Shown here one piece after another: positions 1 through 8,950 of a stretch of DNA of 64,000 bases (the stretch's first letter is position 1; every line of letters begins with the position of its first letter). Source of the stretch: Roseibacillus sp. (GTDB lineage Bacteria > Verrucomicrobiota > Verrucomicrobiia > Verrucomicrobiales > Akkermansiaceae); contig JAPKFB010000023.1 of NCBI GenBank assembly GCA_028821775.1, positions 1 to 64,000 of the forward strand, read 5' to 3'. The notes beneath the pieces are model-generated. The model was not told where the DNA came from. It ran no database searches and saw only the letters and a list, made by a program, of their open reading frames with translations. Made by a program: the position numbers and the translations under genes.

Positions 1-1203
1 GTCAGTCCAGGCAAGCTGTTGCCCGAGATTCGCCCAATTGCGGACCAGAGCGAAGCTCGGGGCAATATCGCGATACTTGGTTTCTGACCAACGCGTCCCC
101 TGCTCCGAGGCCATGTTGGGATTGGCCGGCCCAATAATGTTGTCGAGATCATTCAATCCCTGCGAAACCAGCTTTCCGTTGGCACGAAGATCCGGAATAC
201 GACCCCGGCTCTGAACAAAGGCGGTCAGATCACGCTGCAGACCCCCTTGCCTGACGTTCGCCAACACGGCTTTGGAGACCGTGGTGACATGGTGGAAGGC
301 ACGTTTCATGTCTTCCTTATCGATGTCCTGCGCCAGCCCCAAGGTATTGTCGGTCACGGTTTTGTACGCTTCATCGGCCTCAAGTTTGCCGAGGCCATCG
401 ACTCGCTCACCCGCGGCGTCCTGGGCATTCACGAGACGCTCCATGCCGTCTGGACTGTTGCCCCGGCTTGGATTCTCGTCGCTGTATTCGTCCACCTGCG
501 CCACGTGAGCTTTGACTCCCAGATCGCCAATCCAATAGGCATATCCTCCAGTTTCTCGGCCGCTCTTGTTCAAGGTCGAAACTCGGGGCGCTCGCACTTC
601 TTCAAAGTCTCCCGCGCCTCCCCCCGTTTCCACCGTTCCGGGGCCCACCAACAAAATTGCATCGTTCTCAAGTTGGGCATCAAGGGCATCGATCAGGTCA
701 TTCTCACCGAGCTCGGCCTTGCCCCCTTCGTTTCCGCTGACGAGGTAGCTGAGCACTTCCCTCTCGCGGTCGTAGCCCTCTTCGAAGCGGCGGTCACTGA
801 GTCCTCCCTCTCGGTCGTTCCGTACCCAAGGCGATTTATTATCATCGTCCCCGGTCTCTCCCAGCCACTCCGTGCTCCACACTCCAGTCCAATGCGGATG
901 GACCACTCCTTCGATCGAAAGGGTCTCCGGCGTTTGATCCAGAATACCCGCTTCTGCCGAGATCCGCTGATCAGGACCGAGATGGGTCTGCAGCTCGCCG
1001 ATCGCCAGCATCAAGGCCAGGCGCGCATTGGCTTTGGCTTCCAACTGGGCCAACTCTGCCGATCCGCTCCGCACCGTGACGGACGAGAGCGAGAGGAGGC
1101 CAATCGCAATCAAGGAGAGGAGAACCAAGATGGTGACGGTGGTAATGAGAGCAAAACCCTTACGCTCTCTTTGGAGATTTCTAATTACAGAGTTCGTCTT
1201 CAT
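1..1203 (-). CDS. Verru_Chthon cassette protein A-like prepilin (partial, 3' end outside window)
   Basis: The minus-strand frame from the ATG at 1201-1203 stays open to base 1, giving 401 codons with no stop, so the gene continues off the left edge. Residues 15-40 form a type IV prepilin-like N-terminus: K15-G16-F17 followed by about 20 hydrophobic residues (ITTVTILVLLSLIAIGLL). The usual Glu at +5 of mature pilins is Thr, as in PilX-type minor pilins. Next come SLSSVTVRSGSAE and ARLALMLAIGELQ, which match what I know of Verru_Chthon cassette protein A, a long pseudopilin family restricted to Verrucomicrobiota. The protein is probably inner-membrane anchored with a large extracytoplasmic domain; its function is not established. 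A damaged duplicate lies just upstream. Family assignment is from motif memory. Confidence 0.8.
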   Translation of the reverse strand, partial: MKTNSVIRNLQRERKGFALITTVTILVLLSLIAIGLLSLSSVTVRSGSAELAQLEAKANARLALMLAIGELQTHLGPDQRISAEAGILDQTPETLSIEGVVHPHWTGVWSTEWLGETGDDDNKSPWVRNDREGGLSDRRFEEGYDREREVLSYLVSGNEGGKAELGENDLIDALDAQLENDAILLVGPGTVETGGGAGDFEEVRAPRVSTLNKSGRETGGYAYWIGDLGVKAHVAQVDEYSDENPSRGNSPDGMERLVNAQDAAGERVDGLGKLEADEAYKTVTDNTLGLAQDIDKEDMKRAFHHVTTVSKAVLANVRQGGLQRDLTAFVQSRGRIPDLRANGKLVSQGLNDLDNIIGPANPNMASEQGTRWSETKYRDIAPSFALVRNWANLGQQLAWTD

Positions 1204-1409
1204 GATCGGTCGGTCTGTGTATTCGCAATATACATACGAGATTCGCTCATCGCACCAGAAAAATCTCTGTATTCACCAAGTATTCTTTGCTTCCTGCGCC
1301 AGCACCCGGGGAAGGCCCTGCACAAAATCGGCGGAATATACTATAAATTCAGAGTTTTGTGACTAGATCCTTCATCAATTCACAGCCCCTATGCAAGGTC
1401 AAATCCGCG

Positions 1410-2411
1410 TCATTTCTCGGAAACCTGCCGGGAAAGGCCCCTCTTCACAGCCGGAGAGCCCTCCAGTTCCGACCTGAGCTTCTCAAAGACCATGGAGGCA
1501 CCATTCTCGGACACCCTGTTGGAGCCCTCTCGGGGTTGAGTTGACCAATCAGCCCGCACGAGAGTGGAGTGCTGGCCAGGCGCCAAGAGGCAGTCGCTTG
1601 GGCCATCCTCGACGATTCGGGAACGGAGCCCGCACTTCTTTCCCCAAACGATCATCCGTCCCCTCGATCCTGACTGGGCATTTCGTCACTCCCCCCGGCC
1701 TGCAGCGAGCAGTTCACGTAGACAATGGACTGGAGATTATTGAAGTTAGTGTCGGTGGGCTGGCCTCCCACGCTCGAAGCATCCTTCAACGACATCATGT
1801 AGTTGTCTCCCCCGGGCTGATTCCCCGGTCCGGGAATCTCGATGAACCCTTTTGAGCGACGCGGGTGCTTGTCCACCATGTCCTGCCACCTAAGCCTTCA
1901 CTCCAAGATCTGCATTCAACGCGCGCATCAAGTCATCCCCCAACACCTCTCGGCCTCCTTCGTTGCCGCTCACCATATAATTGAGCACTTCCTTGAGGCT
2001 GTCATATCCATCTTCGAAACGCCGATCACTCAGGCCTCCTTCCTCATCATTGCGGACCCATGGGGACTTGTTGTCCCTCCTTCCGCTCTCACCTTGCCAC
2101 TCCGTACTCCAGACCACCGCCCAGTTGGGGTGATCCACTCCCTCGATGGCAACGGTCTCCGGATTCTCGTCCAGGATCCCCGCCAAAGCAGAGACCCTCT
2201 GGTCAGGTCCGAGCTGCTCCTGCAATTCTCCGAGCGCGATCATGAGCGCCAGGCGAGCGTTCGCCCTCGCTTCCAATTGTGCCAACTCCGCGGAGCCGCT
2301 TCGCGTGGTGGTCGAGGAAAGTGACCAGATTCCGATCGCGACCGTGATGATCAGGACAGAGCTTTCCCGTCGCTTGGCAACCGGATTTCTCATTTTAGAA
2401 TTCGTTTTCAT
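1410..2411 (-). pseudogene. Decayed duplicate of the Verru_Chthon cassette A-like gene
   Basis: From the ATG at 2409-2411 a 173-residue frame closely parallels the intact gene to its left (shared MKTNS start, RSGSAELAQLEA, NKSPWVRND, EGGLSDRRFE). It has lost the KGFAL prepilin signal and part of the membrane helix, and a second deletion joins ALNA directly to DLGVKA, after which TAG ends the frame at 1890. A related frame resumes at 1879-1652 (VDKHPRRSKGF onward), and an open frame at 1655-1410 may be a further remnant. The sequence just upstream of both copies is also alike (GCACCAGAA, then TGTATT and CACCA/TACCA), so the duplication included the 5' region. No functional prepilin could be made. 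The 1410-1655 part is the least certain. Confidence 0.7.
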
Positions 2412-2624
2412 GAGACTATCGATCTGCTGACCATATTGACTTTATGCAGCCATAAAAACTGCGGGCACCAGAACAAATTGTGTATTTACCATGTCCTCCC
2501 ATCCCCTTTCCTCGGGAAGTCCAAAACCACTAGCCTAATAGGTGTTTCCGATCCAATCCCTACCTCCAAGTTCTCCCCAAGGCCTTCCAGGCCTTCCCGA
2601 CTCGGGGAATCCCAACCTCGCAAA

Positions 2625-3464
2625 ATGGCTCCACCGGCCGCATCAACGGCTTGCCCCATGGATCCCCGCTATCTCACGGCCGCCCTCGCCCTTGCCCTTC
2701 TCTGGACCGCCGAATCCCTCGCGCCCATGTTCGCCCCTCGAACCCGGCGCCTCTCCCACCTTGGTGCCAACTTCGCTCTCGCAGCTCTCAACGCGGGGCT
2801 CACTTTCTCTCTCGCCTTTGCTCTCCTTTCCGTCACCACCTTTGCCCATTCCCACCACTTCGGCGTCCTGCATCTGCTGGCCCTTCCCGCCTGGATCTCC
2901 TGGCTCCTTGCCCTTCTCCTCCTCGACTGTTGGCAGTACTGGTGGCACCGCCTCAATCACCGCCTTCCTTTCCTCTGGCGCTTCCACTCGGTCCACCACG
3001 CCGATGCAGAACTCGATGTGAGCTCCGGCGTCCGCTTCCACACCATCGAGGTCGCCTTCTCCTTCCTCGCCCGCCTCGCAGTCCTGCCCCTCCTCGGCCT
3101 AACAGTTCCGCACCTTCTTCTCTACGAGGCCATCTCCCTCCCCATCATTCTTTTCCATCACAGCAACCTCCGCCTCCCCGCGGCCCTCGATCGCGCCCTG
3201 CGATGGTTCATCGTCACTCCCCGCATGCACTACGTGCATCACTCCCGCCATCAACCCGAGACCGATTCTAACTACGCCAGCGGCCTCTCCCTCTGGGATC
3301 GCCTCTTCCGCTCCTTCCGCCTTCGCAAGAACTCCGAAGAGATCACCCTCGGTCTCGACCACTGGGAAACTCGCGAGTGGCGCTCCCTCCCCGGAATGCT
3401 CCTCGCTCCCTTTCACAAGCGTTCCCCCAGGCCCCGCGATGGGAAACCAGAATCTGAACCCTGA
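2625..3464 (+). CDS. Sterol desaturase / fatty acid hydroxylase family membrane protein
   Basis: A 279-residue integral membrane protein with the histidine clusters of the fatty acid hydroxylase superfamily (di-iron, membrane-bound): HRLNH, then HSVHH, then HH in FHHSNLR, and finally MHYVHHSRH. Four or more hydrophobic stretches flank these clusters. Such enzymes hydroxylate or desaturate lipids, sterols or carotenoids; the substrate cannot be read from the sequence. I chose the ATG at 2625; the ATG at 2658 is also plausible, and the open frame extends upstream to 2436 without looking coding. It stands alone on the plus strand, 16 bases from the convergent DUF4432 gene. The family call is firm, the reaction is not. 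Confidence 0.82.
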   Translation: MAPPAASTACPMDPRYLTAALALALLWTAESLAPMFAPRTRRLSHLGANFALAALNAGLTFSLAFALLSVTTFAHSHHFGVLHLLALPAWISWLLALLLLDCWQYWWHRLNHRLPFLWRFHSVHHADAELDVSSGVRFHTIEVAFSFLARLAVLPLLGLTVPHLLLYEAISLPIILFHHSNLRLPAALDRALRWFIVTPRMHYVHHSRHQPETDSNYASGLSLWDRLFRSFRLRKNSEEITLGLDHWETREWRSLPGMLLAPFHKRSPRPRDGKPESEP

Positions 3465-3480
3465 ACTCTGAGTCCCTTTC

Positions 3481-4689
3481 CTACTCCTCGGGCTTCTCCT
3501 TCACCTTCGTCTTCCTCCCACCCTGGATCTTCCCGATCGCGGCCGCGGTTTTCTTCACCACGGCTGCGTCCGTAAGAACTTCGAACTCGACCAGGAACTT
3601 CTTACTCTTCCCCGGCGCGATGGTTTTCACCCGATCGCGCTCGCGCTCCACTGAGCGATTGTAGGGATATCCCGAGCCCGGCTCCAGTCCGGTCACGTAC
3701 CCCTTTTCGCCCACATCGGTGTTCTTCCAAAGGGTGAAGAACGGCAAGCTGTCCACATTGTAGGAAATCGAAACGCCACGATCCGCAGCGTTGTTCTGAA
3801 GCATCACGGTCGTCCGTCCGTCGCCGCCGGCATGGAGCTCCATGCAGTAAACCGTTTCACCGTAACCCTTGGTCGGCGCATAATAGACCGCGTAGTCCTC
3901 CAATTCCTCCATCGCCCGCTCGTCAAAGGGCGTCACCATTTTGATCGGAGCAACGAACCGTGACCCCTTCTCCAGGAGGGACTCCCCATAGTTGCTGTGG
4001 TAGATGATCTCAAACTCCTGGTCAGTCGACCCACGATTCGTGAGCGTGTCGTCAAAACGCACCGAAGTGCTCCCGAGCTCGGTCGAGATGTCGGTCACCA
4101 TTTCCAAGTTCGCGAACTTGAACATTTTCTCTTCCACCCGGCCCCGCACGTGAAGGCGGTTCCCCTTCATAAACACTTCGACTTTGGAGGCCGGCAGGTT
4201 GGACGCCTTGCCATGCAGGGTCAGCATCTTCTCGCCATCTTCACCCGGATGCCCGGCAAACTCATAGCCGCAGCGCGTCATCCACTCGTTGAATCCATCA
4301 AGCCATCCCAACCCGCCGCGGTCCGCCGGATTGATGAAGGCCGGGTTCACGATCTCGGTGACCGGCGAGTTCCACCCCAGTTTCACATCCTCGCAATGAA
4401 GCTCGTAGACATTCATTCCGCGCGTTGGAATCACCAGAAATCTCAACTTCCCGTTGTCCACTTCGATCACATCCACACCATGCTGCTTGCCCCCGCGCAA
4501 GGTGTACTTCCGGACTGACCATGCCGTCTTACCCGTCGCCTTCATCACTCCGCTGTTGATCGCGAAATTCTCCGTCCAGGTGTTGGTGGCGGTATTGGTC
4601 AGGGTCTCGTGCCAATCTTGAGCGAGGAGTCCGTTCGTAAATGAAACGAATGCGAGACCGACAGGGAGGACGAAGGGCAGTGTGTTCAT
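3481..4689 (-). CDS. Secreted DUF4432 (aldose 1-epimerase-like) protein
   Basis: A 402-residue protein starting at the ATG at 4687-4689, which places a signal peptide (MNTLPFVLPVGLAFVSF) at the N-terminus. An upstream in-frame ATG at 4758 would bury that signal. The body resembles DUF4432 galactose-mutarotase-like beta-sandwich proteins: VIPTRGMNVYEL, FNEWMTRCGYEFAGHP and IIYHSNYGE are typical of that fold. Family members are suspected to bind or epimerise sugars. The very basic, Lys-rich C-terminus (KIQGGRKTKVKEKPEE) is unusual. No partner gene is adjacent in the same direction. It would act in the periplasm, consistent with a polysaccharide-degrading lifestyle. The substrate is unknown. Confidence 0.75.
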   Translation of the reverse strand: MNTLPFVLPVGLAFVSFTNGLLAQDWHETLTNTATNTWTENFAINSGVMKATGKTAWSVRKYTLRGGKQHGVDVIEVDNGKLRFLVIPTRGMNVYELHCEDVKLGWNSPVTEIVNPAFINPADRGGLGWLDGFNEWMTRCGYEFAGHPGEDGEKMLTLHGKASNLPASKVEVFMKGNRLHVRGRVEEKMFKFANLEMVTDISTELGSTSVRFDDTLTNRGSTDQEFEIIYHSNYGESLLEKGSRFVAPIKMVTPFDERAMEELEDYAVYYAPTKGYGETVYCMELHAGGDGRTTVMLQNNAADRGVSISYNVDSLPFFTLWKNTDVGEKGYVTGLEPGSGYPYNRSVERERDRVKTIAPGKSKKFLVEFEVLTDAAVVKKTAAAIGKIQGGRKTKVKEKPEE

Positions 4690-4883
4690 GATTCTGTCCC
4701 CAGCAAATCGCAGACCTCCCCCACCTGACAAGCCAAAGAAGCAGCCCGACCCGGGCACTGCCTGACGCAGTCCCCGAGAACCGAATCACGATCACGTGAT
4801 GACCGGCCGCCCTGCCCCACCCCCGACTCCTCCCTTGTAGCCCTCCCCCATCTCTGTCCCCACTCTCCTCAGCCCGCCGCCCC

Positions 4884-5340
4884 TTGAAACTTCTCCTCGT
4901 CTCCGACCTCCATTACACCCTGAGGAAATGGGACTGGCTGCAGATCGCTTCAATCTTGTCGTGGTGGCCGGCGACCTCCTCGACTTGGCCTCCATCGTCC
5001 CGCCCGAAGCGCAAATCATCGTGGTGCGAAAGTATCTCGCTCGTCTCGCCGCCAAAGGACCTCTCCTCGTCTCTTCCGGAAACCACGACCTCCTTCCTTC
5101 CCCCAAGGACGGGAACATCGAACGGGCTGCCGCCTGGCTCCGCCAAAATCCTCCTGCCGGCCTGAGCGTCGATGGGGACAGCTTTGCGCGCGGCGAGTTT
5201 CTTTTTCAGCATCCTGCCGTGGTGGGACGGCCCCCAGACCCGCGCTGCCGTCGAAGAGCAACTCGAAAAGCAAGCCCCCACCGTCGAGATCACCAGGACA
5301 AATACCATCGCCCCCTCCCCTTCCTCCTCAGGAGACTGGA
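4884..5340 (+). pseudogene. Metallophosphoesterase, frameshifted and truncated
   Basis: Starting at a TTG, frame 1 reads KLLLVSDLHYTLRKWDWL, the first motif (DxH) of calcineurin-like phosphoesterases. Homology continues in another frame from about 4937 (NLVVVAGDLLDLAS, then LLVSSGNHDLLP, the GD and GNH(D/E) metal-binding motifs) and returns to the first frame near 5207 (ILPWWDGPQTRAAVEEQLE). It then loses similarity near 5310, before the GHxH metal-binding motif. At least two frameshifts and a missing C-terminus make this a pseudogene. The end coordinate is approximate. A short stretch without genes follows before the nrdA terminator. Confidence 0.75.
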
Positions 5341-5404
5341 AGGCGGAATGGCCTGAGGAACAGTTCCGGGACAGAGGCGGAGACCATCGTGCTCACGCGA
5401 ACGA

Positions 5405-5427
5405 AATAAAAACTCCCCCGGGAGTTT
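5405..5427 (-). terminator. Rho-independent terminator of nrdA
   Basis: On the minus strand an inverted repeat AAACTCC / GGAGTTT (7 bp, 4-base loop) is followed by a T-rich tract (TTTTTATTT). It lies about 110 bases past the nrdA stop codon and faces the right way to end the nrdB-nrdA transcript. Confidence 0.65.
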
Positions 5428-5533
5428 CCGCGGCCGCTCCCACCCGCACCCTCAGCACAGGGTCGAAGGATCCCAGAGAAACCGCCTGCACCCTTGAGGG
5501 CAGGCCGTTCCATAGAATGGGAAGTCTCTCCTC

Positions 5534-8500
5534 CTACTGGCAAGCCTCGCACTCGCCGCCATTCATCATGGCATCGATGGAGCACGCATTCTTCTGCCCC
5601 TCGGTATAGACCTGCTGGTTCCCGGGTTTCGGAGTGGCCTCGTGCTTGCGCGTCACCGTCGCCTTCTCGATGTTGCTGGCCTGCATCGTGCGCAGGTAGT
5701 AGGTCGTCTTGAGACCGACGTGCCAGGCGTGGCGATACATGTGACTCAGGGTCTTCATGTCCGGCGACTCGAGGAAGAGGTTCACGGATTGGCTTTGGTC
5801 GATCCACTTCTGCCGGCGCGCGGCAGCGTCGACGATGAATTGGTAACCGATTCCAAAGACGGTGAGGTGCTTCATCTTGAGATGATCGGGGATATTCTCA
5901 ATCTCAGCGAGCTCTCCATCAAAGTACTTGAGCTGATCCAGCATGTCCGAGGTCCAGAGGCCCTCCTCCTTCAGATCCCGCACCAACTGCCGGTTGAGCA
6001 CCGTAAAGTCACCGCTCAGGTTGCTCTTCACGAAGAGGTTCTTGTAGTTCGGCTCGATGCACGGGGTGGTACCCATGATATTCGAGATTGTTGCGGTCGG
6101 CGCGATCGCGAGCACGTTGGAATTCCGCATCCCGTGCTTGAGAATCTTGTCGCGCACCGGGCGCCAATCCATCTTGCCGCCGCGGGGGACGACAACCTCC
6201 AACCCGCGCTCTTCCTGGAGGATCTCCAGCGAGTCCTGCGGAAGGATGCCGCGATCCCACTTCGACCCACGATAGGTGGAGTAGGTGCCGCGCTCGGAGG
6301 CAAGGTCACTCGATGAACTATAGGCATAGTAGGCAATCGCCTCCATGAACTCGTCATTGAAGGCCACCGCCTCGTCGCTGGCAAAGGGCAGATTCTTCTT
6401 GAAGAGCGCATTCTGCAGACCCATCACCCCGAGACCAATCGGACGGTGCCGGCTATTGGCGGTCTTGGCCGCATCCGTCGGGTAGAAATTGATGTCGACC
6501 ACGTTGTCGAGCGCCCGGATCGCAACCGTGATGGTCTCACGCAACATCTCGTGATCAAGCATGCCGTCCTTGGTGACATGCGTGTCGAGCACCACCGAAC
6601 CAAGATTGCACACCGCGGTCTCCTCTTCGCTCGTGTTGAGCGTGATCTCGGTGCAGAGATTCGAGGAATGGATCACCCCGACGTGGTCCTGCGGGCTGCG
6701 CAAGTTGCAGGGATCCTTGAAGGTGATCCACGGATGACCGGTTTCAAAAAGCATCTTGAGCATCTTCTTCCAGAGCTCGATGGCCGGAACCACCCGACTC
6801 CAGATCTTGCCTTCAGCGGCCAACGCTTCGTACTCTTGGTAGCGCTGCTCGAAGGCCTTCCCGTATAGATCGTGAAGATCCGGGCACTCGTTGGCACGCA
6901 TCAGAGTCCAGGGCTGACGCCCCTCCATCCGCTTCATGAAAAGATCCGGAATCCAGTTCGCCGTGTTCATGTCGTGCGTGCGTCGACGCTCGTCCCCGGT
7001 GTTCACACGCAACTCGAGGAAATCCTCGATATCGTTGTGCCAGGTCTCCAGATACGCACACCCGGACCCCCGACGCTTGCCACCTTGGTTCACCGCCACC
7101 AGTTGGTCGTTGTGCAACTTCAGGAAGGGAATGACTCCCTGGCTCTCGCCGTTCGTACCCTGGATGTAAGCTCCCGTTCCCCGCACGCTCGTCCACGATC
7201 CCCCTAGCCCCCCCGCCCACTTGGAGAGGAAGGCATTCTCGGAGATCCCGCGGATCATGATCGACTCAATCGAGTCATCGACCTTGTAGAGATAGCACGA
7301 GGAAAGCTGCGAGTGCAGCGTGCCGGAGTTGAAGAGGGTCGGGGTGGAAGAACAAAATCGGCGACCCTTGTAGAGTTGATAGAGGCGGATCACCCAGTCT
7401 TCACGATTGTGCTCCTCGGCCTTGAAGAGCCCCATCGAAACCCGCATCCAGAAAAATTGGGGGGTCTCCACCCGCCGCGGCGTGCCGTTTCCGGTCTTGT
7501 CGACGATCAAATAGCGATCGTAGAGGGTCTGGATCCCGAGGTAATCTAGGTCGAGATCGGCCGAGGGATCAAAAGCGTTCGCCAGACGATCAAGGTCATA
7601 GCGCTCCAACAATTCCGGGCTGATCCGCTTGATCTCCACCCCGTGCCGGAGGTAGCGCTTGAACTGCTTTTGGTGTGCAGCCTTGAGGGAGGGAACGCCG
7701 TCTCGCTGAATCGACCAGTCGAGCACTTCTTCGTAGATGTAACTCAGCAAAATGCGAGCCGCGAACTTCGCAAAGTCGGCATCCTTTTCGATGAGCGACT
7801 TCGCATTCAGGACGATCGTCCGCTGCAACTCCGCGGCCGAAATTTCCGCCCCTATTGATCGCCGGAGTTCCAACTCGATCTCCTCCGCACTGAGGCAGAG
7901 ATGGAGCCCAATCATGCCAAATTCGATTCTCCGCTTGAGTTCAGTCCCGTCCCAGAAATCACTTTGTCCGTTCTCGCGGATGACCACCACCATGGAGTCC
8001 TGGTTCGGATCCTCGGCGCTCTCGGCGAGATGAACCTTGCGTACTTCGCTCCGCTGGATCCGATAGGACATGTACGCCCGCATCACTGCGATCTGCCCTT
8101 GGCGTCCAAGCTCCTCTTCCACCAAGTCCTGCACATCCTCGATATGCACGAACGCGGAGTCCCCCGCCCGCACCCGCTGTGTCACTCCGTGGGCAATACG
8201 GGCAGCTGGCTCGGGATCCTCGCGCAAATCCAGGAAGGCCTTCCGCACCGCAGTCTCAATCTTGGTCTCGCTCCAGGGCACCACGTTTCCATTGCGTCGA
8301 ATCAGGCGCACCGGCATGGGGTGCAATTCCTCTTCCACCACTATCTCGCCGTTCTTCTCGAAACTCCGCGCGAAGACCAACGACTTGGCGACATCGTGCG
8401 CATCGTTCTCGATCAGCGCCTTCTCGATGAGCATATAGAGATCGTTCTGGCTCAACTTGATCGAACCCCCGCGGTTCACTTGCTGCATGAGACTCTTGGC

Positions 8501-8803
8501 CACATTGAAGGCCACCGCCGTGACGAAGCTGCGATTCTCATCATTGTAGATGCGCTCCTCCAGTTCGCTTCGGGAAAGAAGGAGGTCGGTGAGTGCTTCC
8601 CCAATCGTGTCGGCGACATCCGCGAGCAAAAATTGCCTCTCCCCGCTCGGACGAGTGACGATGATCTCCGGAATTGGATTGCTATATTCGGTGGCCAGAG
8701 ACTCGCGCCAATTGTAACGTTCACAGCTCGCGTCCGCCCCGTGGCGGTTCGCGATGACCTGTTTCAGCGCAATGTCTTCTTGAAGCGTGATGGGTCGATA
8801 CAT
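5534..8803 (-). CDS. nrdA: Class I ribonucleoside-diphosphate reductase, alpha subunit
   Basis: The 1089-residue catalytic subunit that reduces ribonucleotides to deoxyribonucleotides with NrdB. Active-site elements are visible: the cysteine in GTLHSQLSSCYLYK, the NLCTEITLN loop (Asn, radical Cys, Glu), its partner Cys in ETAVCNLGS, the radical-relay tyrosine pair in LKTTYYLRTM, and the C-terminal redox Cys pair in GGECEACQ. The N-terminal roughly 370 residues look like three consecutive ATP-cone-type domains: a degenerate first, the best-preserved second beginning VRLIRRNGNVVPWS, and a divergent third beginning VVVIRENGQSDFW. The protein is longer than the usual 750-850 residues, as in chlamydial NrdA. 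nrdB lies 147 bases upstream on the same strand, so nrdB-nrdA is probably one transcript ending at the terminator at 5405-5427. Confidence 0.95.
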   Translation of the reverse strand: MYRPITLQEDIALKQVIANRHGADASCERYNWRESLATEYSNPIPEIIVTRPSGERQFLLADVADTIGEALTDLLLSRSELEERIYNDENRSFVTAVAFNVAKSLMQQVNRGGSIKLSQNDLYMLIEKALIENDAHDVAKSLVFARSFEKNGEIVVEEELHPMPVRLIRRNGNVVPWSETKIETAVRKAFLDLREDPEPAARIAHGVTQRVRAGDSAFVHIEDVQDLVEEELGRQGQIAVMRAYMSYRIQRSEVRKVHLAESAEDPNQDSMVVVIRENGQSDFWDGTELKRRIEFGMIGLHLCLSAEEIELELRRSIGAEISAAELQRTIVLNAKSLIEKDADFAKFAARILLSYIYEEVLDWSIQRDGVPSLKAAHQKQFKRYLRHGVEIKRISPELLERYDLDRLANAFDPSADLDLDYLGIQTLYDRYLIVDKTGNGTPRRVETPQFFWMRVSMGLFKAEEHNREDWVIRLYQLYKGRRFCSSTPTLFNSGTLHSQLSSCYLYKVDDSIESIMIRGISENAFLSKWAGGLGGSWTSVRGTGAYIQGTNGESQGVIPFLKLHNDQLVAVNQGGKRRGSGCAYLETWHNDIEDFLELRVNTGDERRRTHDMNTANWIPDLFMKRMEGRQPWTLMRANECPDLHDLYGKAFEQRYQEYEALAAEGKIWSRVVPAIELWKKMLKMLFETGHPWITFKDPCNLRSPQDHVGVIHSSNLCTEITLNTSEEETAVCNLGSVVLDTHVTKDGMLDHEMLRETITVAIRALDNVVDINFYPTDAAKTANSRHRPIGLGVMGLQNALFKKNLPFASDEAVAFNDEFMEAIAYYAYSSSSDLASERGTYSTYRGSKWDRGILPQDSLEILQEERGLEVVVPRGGKMDWRPVRDKILKHGMRNSNVLAIAPTATISNIMGTTPCIEPNYKNLFVKSNLSGDFTVLNRQLVRDLKEEGLWTSDMLDQLKYFDGELAEIENIPDHLKMKHLTVFGIGYQFIVDAAARRQKWIDQSQSVNLFLESPDMKTLSHMYRHAWHVGLKTTYYLRTMQASNIEKATVTRKHEATPKPGNQQVYTEGQKNACSIDAMMNGGECEACQ

Positions 8804-8950
8804 GATGGGTTTGCAGAGTAAGAGATGGGTCGGATGGTAGCTTGCGTTTGTTGTTCAGGAGCGGCATTCGGTTCTTGCGCAGGGGGCGCCGACCCGGGGA
8901 GGGCCTCAACGACGAGGGGCGCCAGATACGGAATGCCGCCACTCAAGGGG

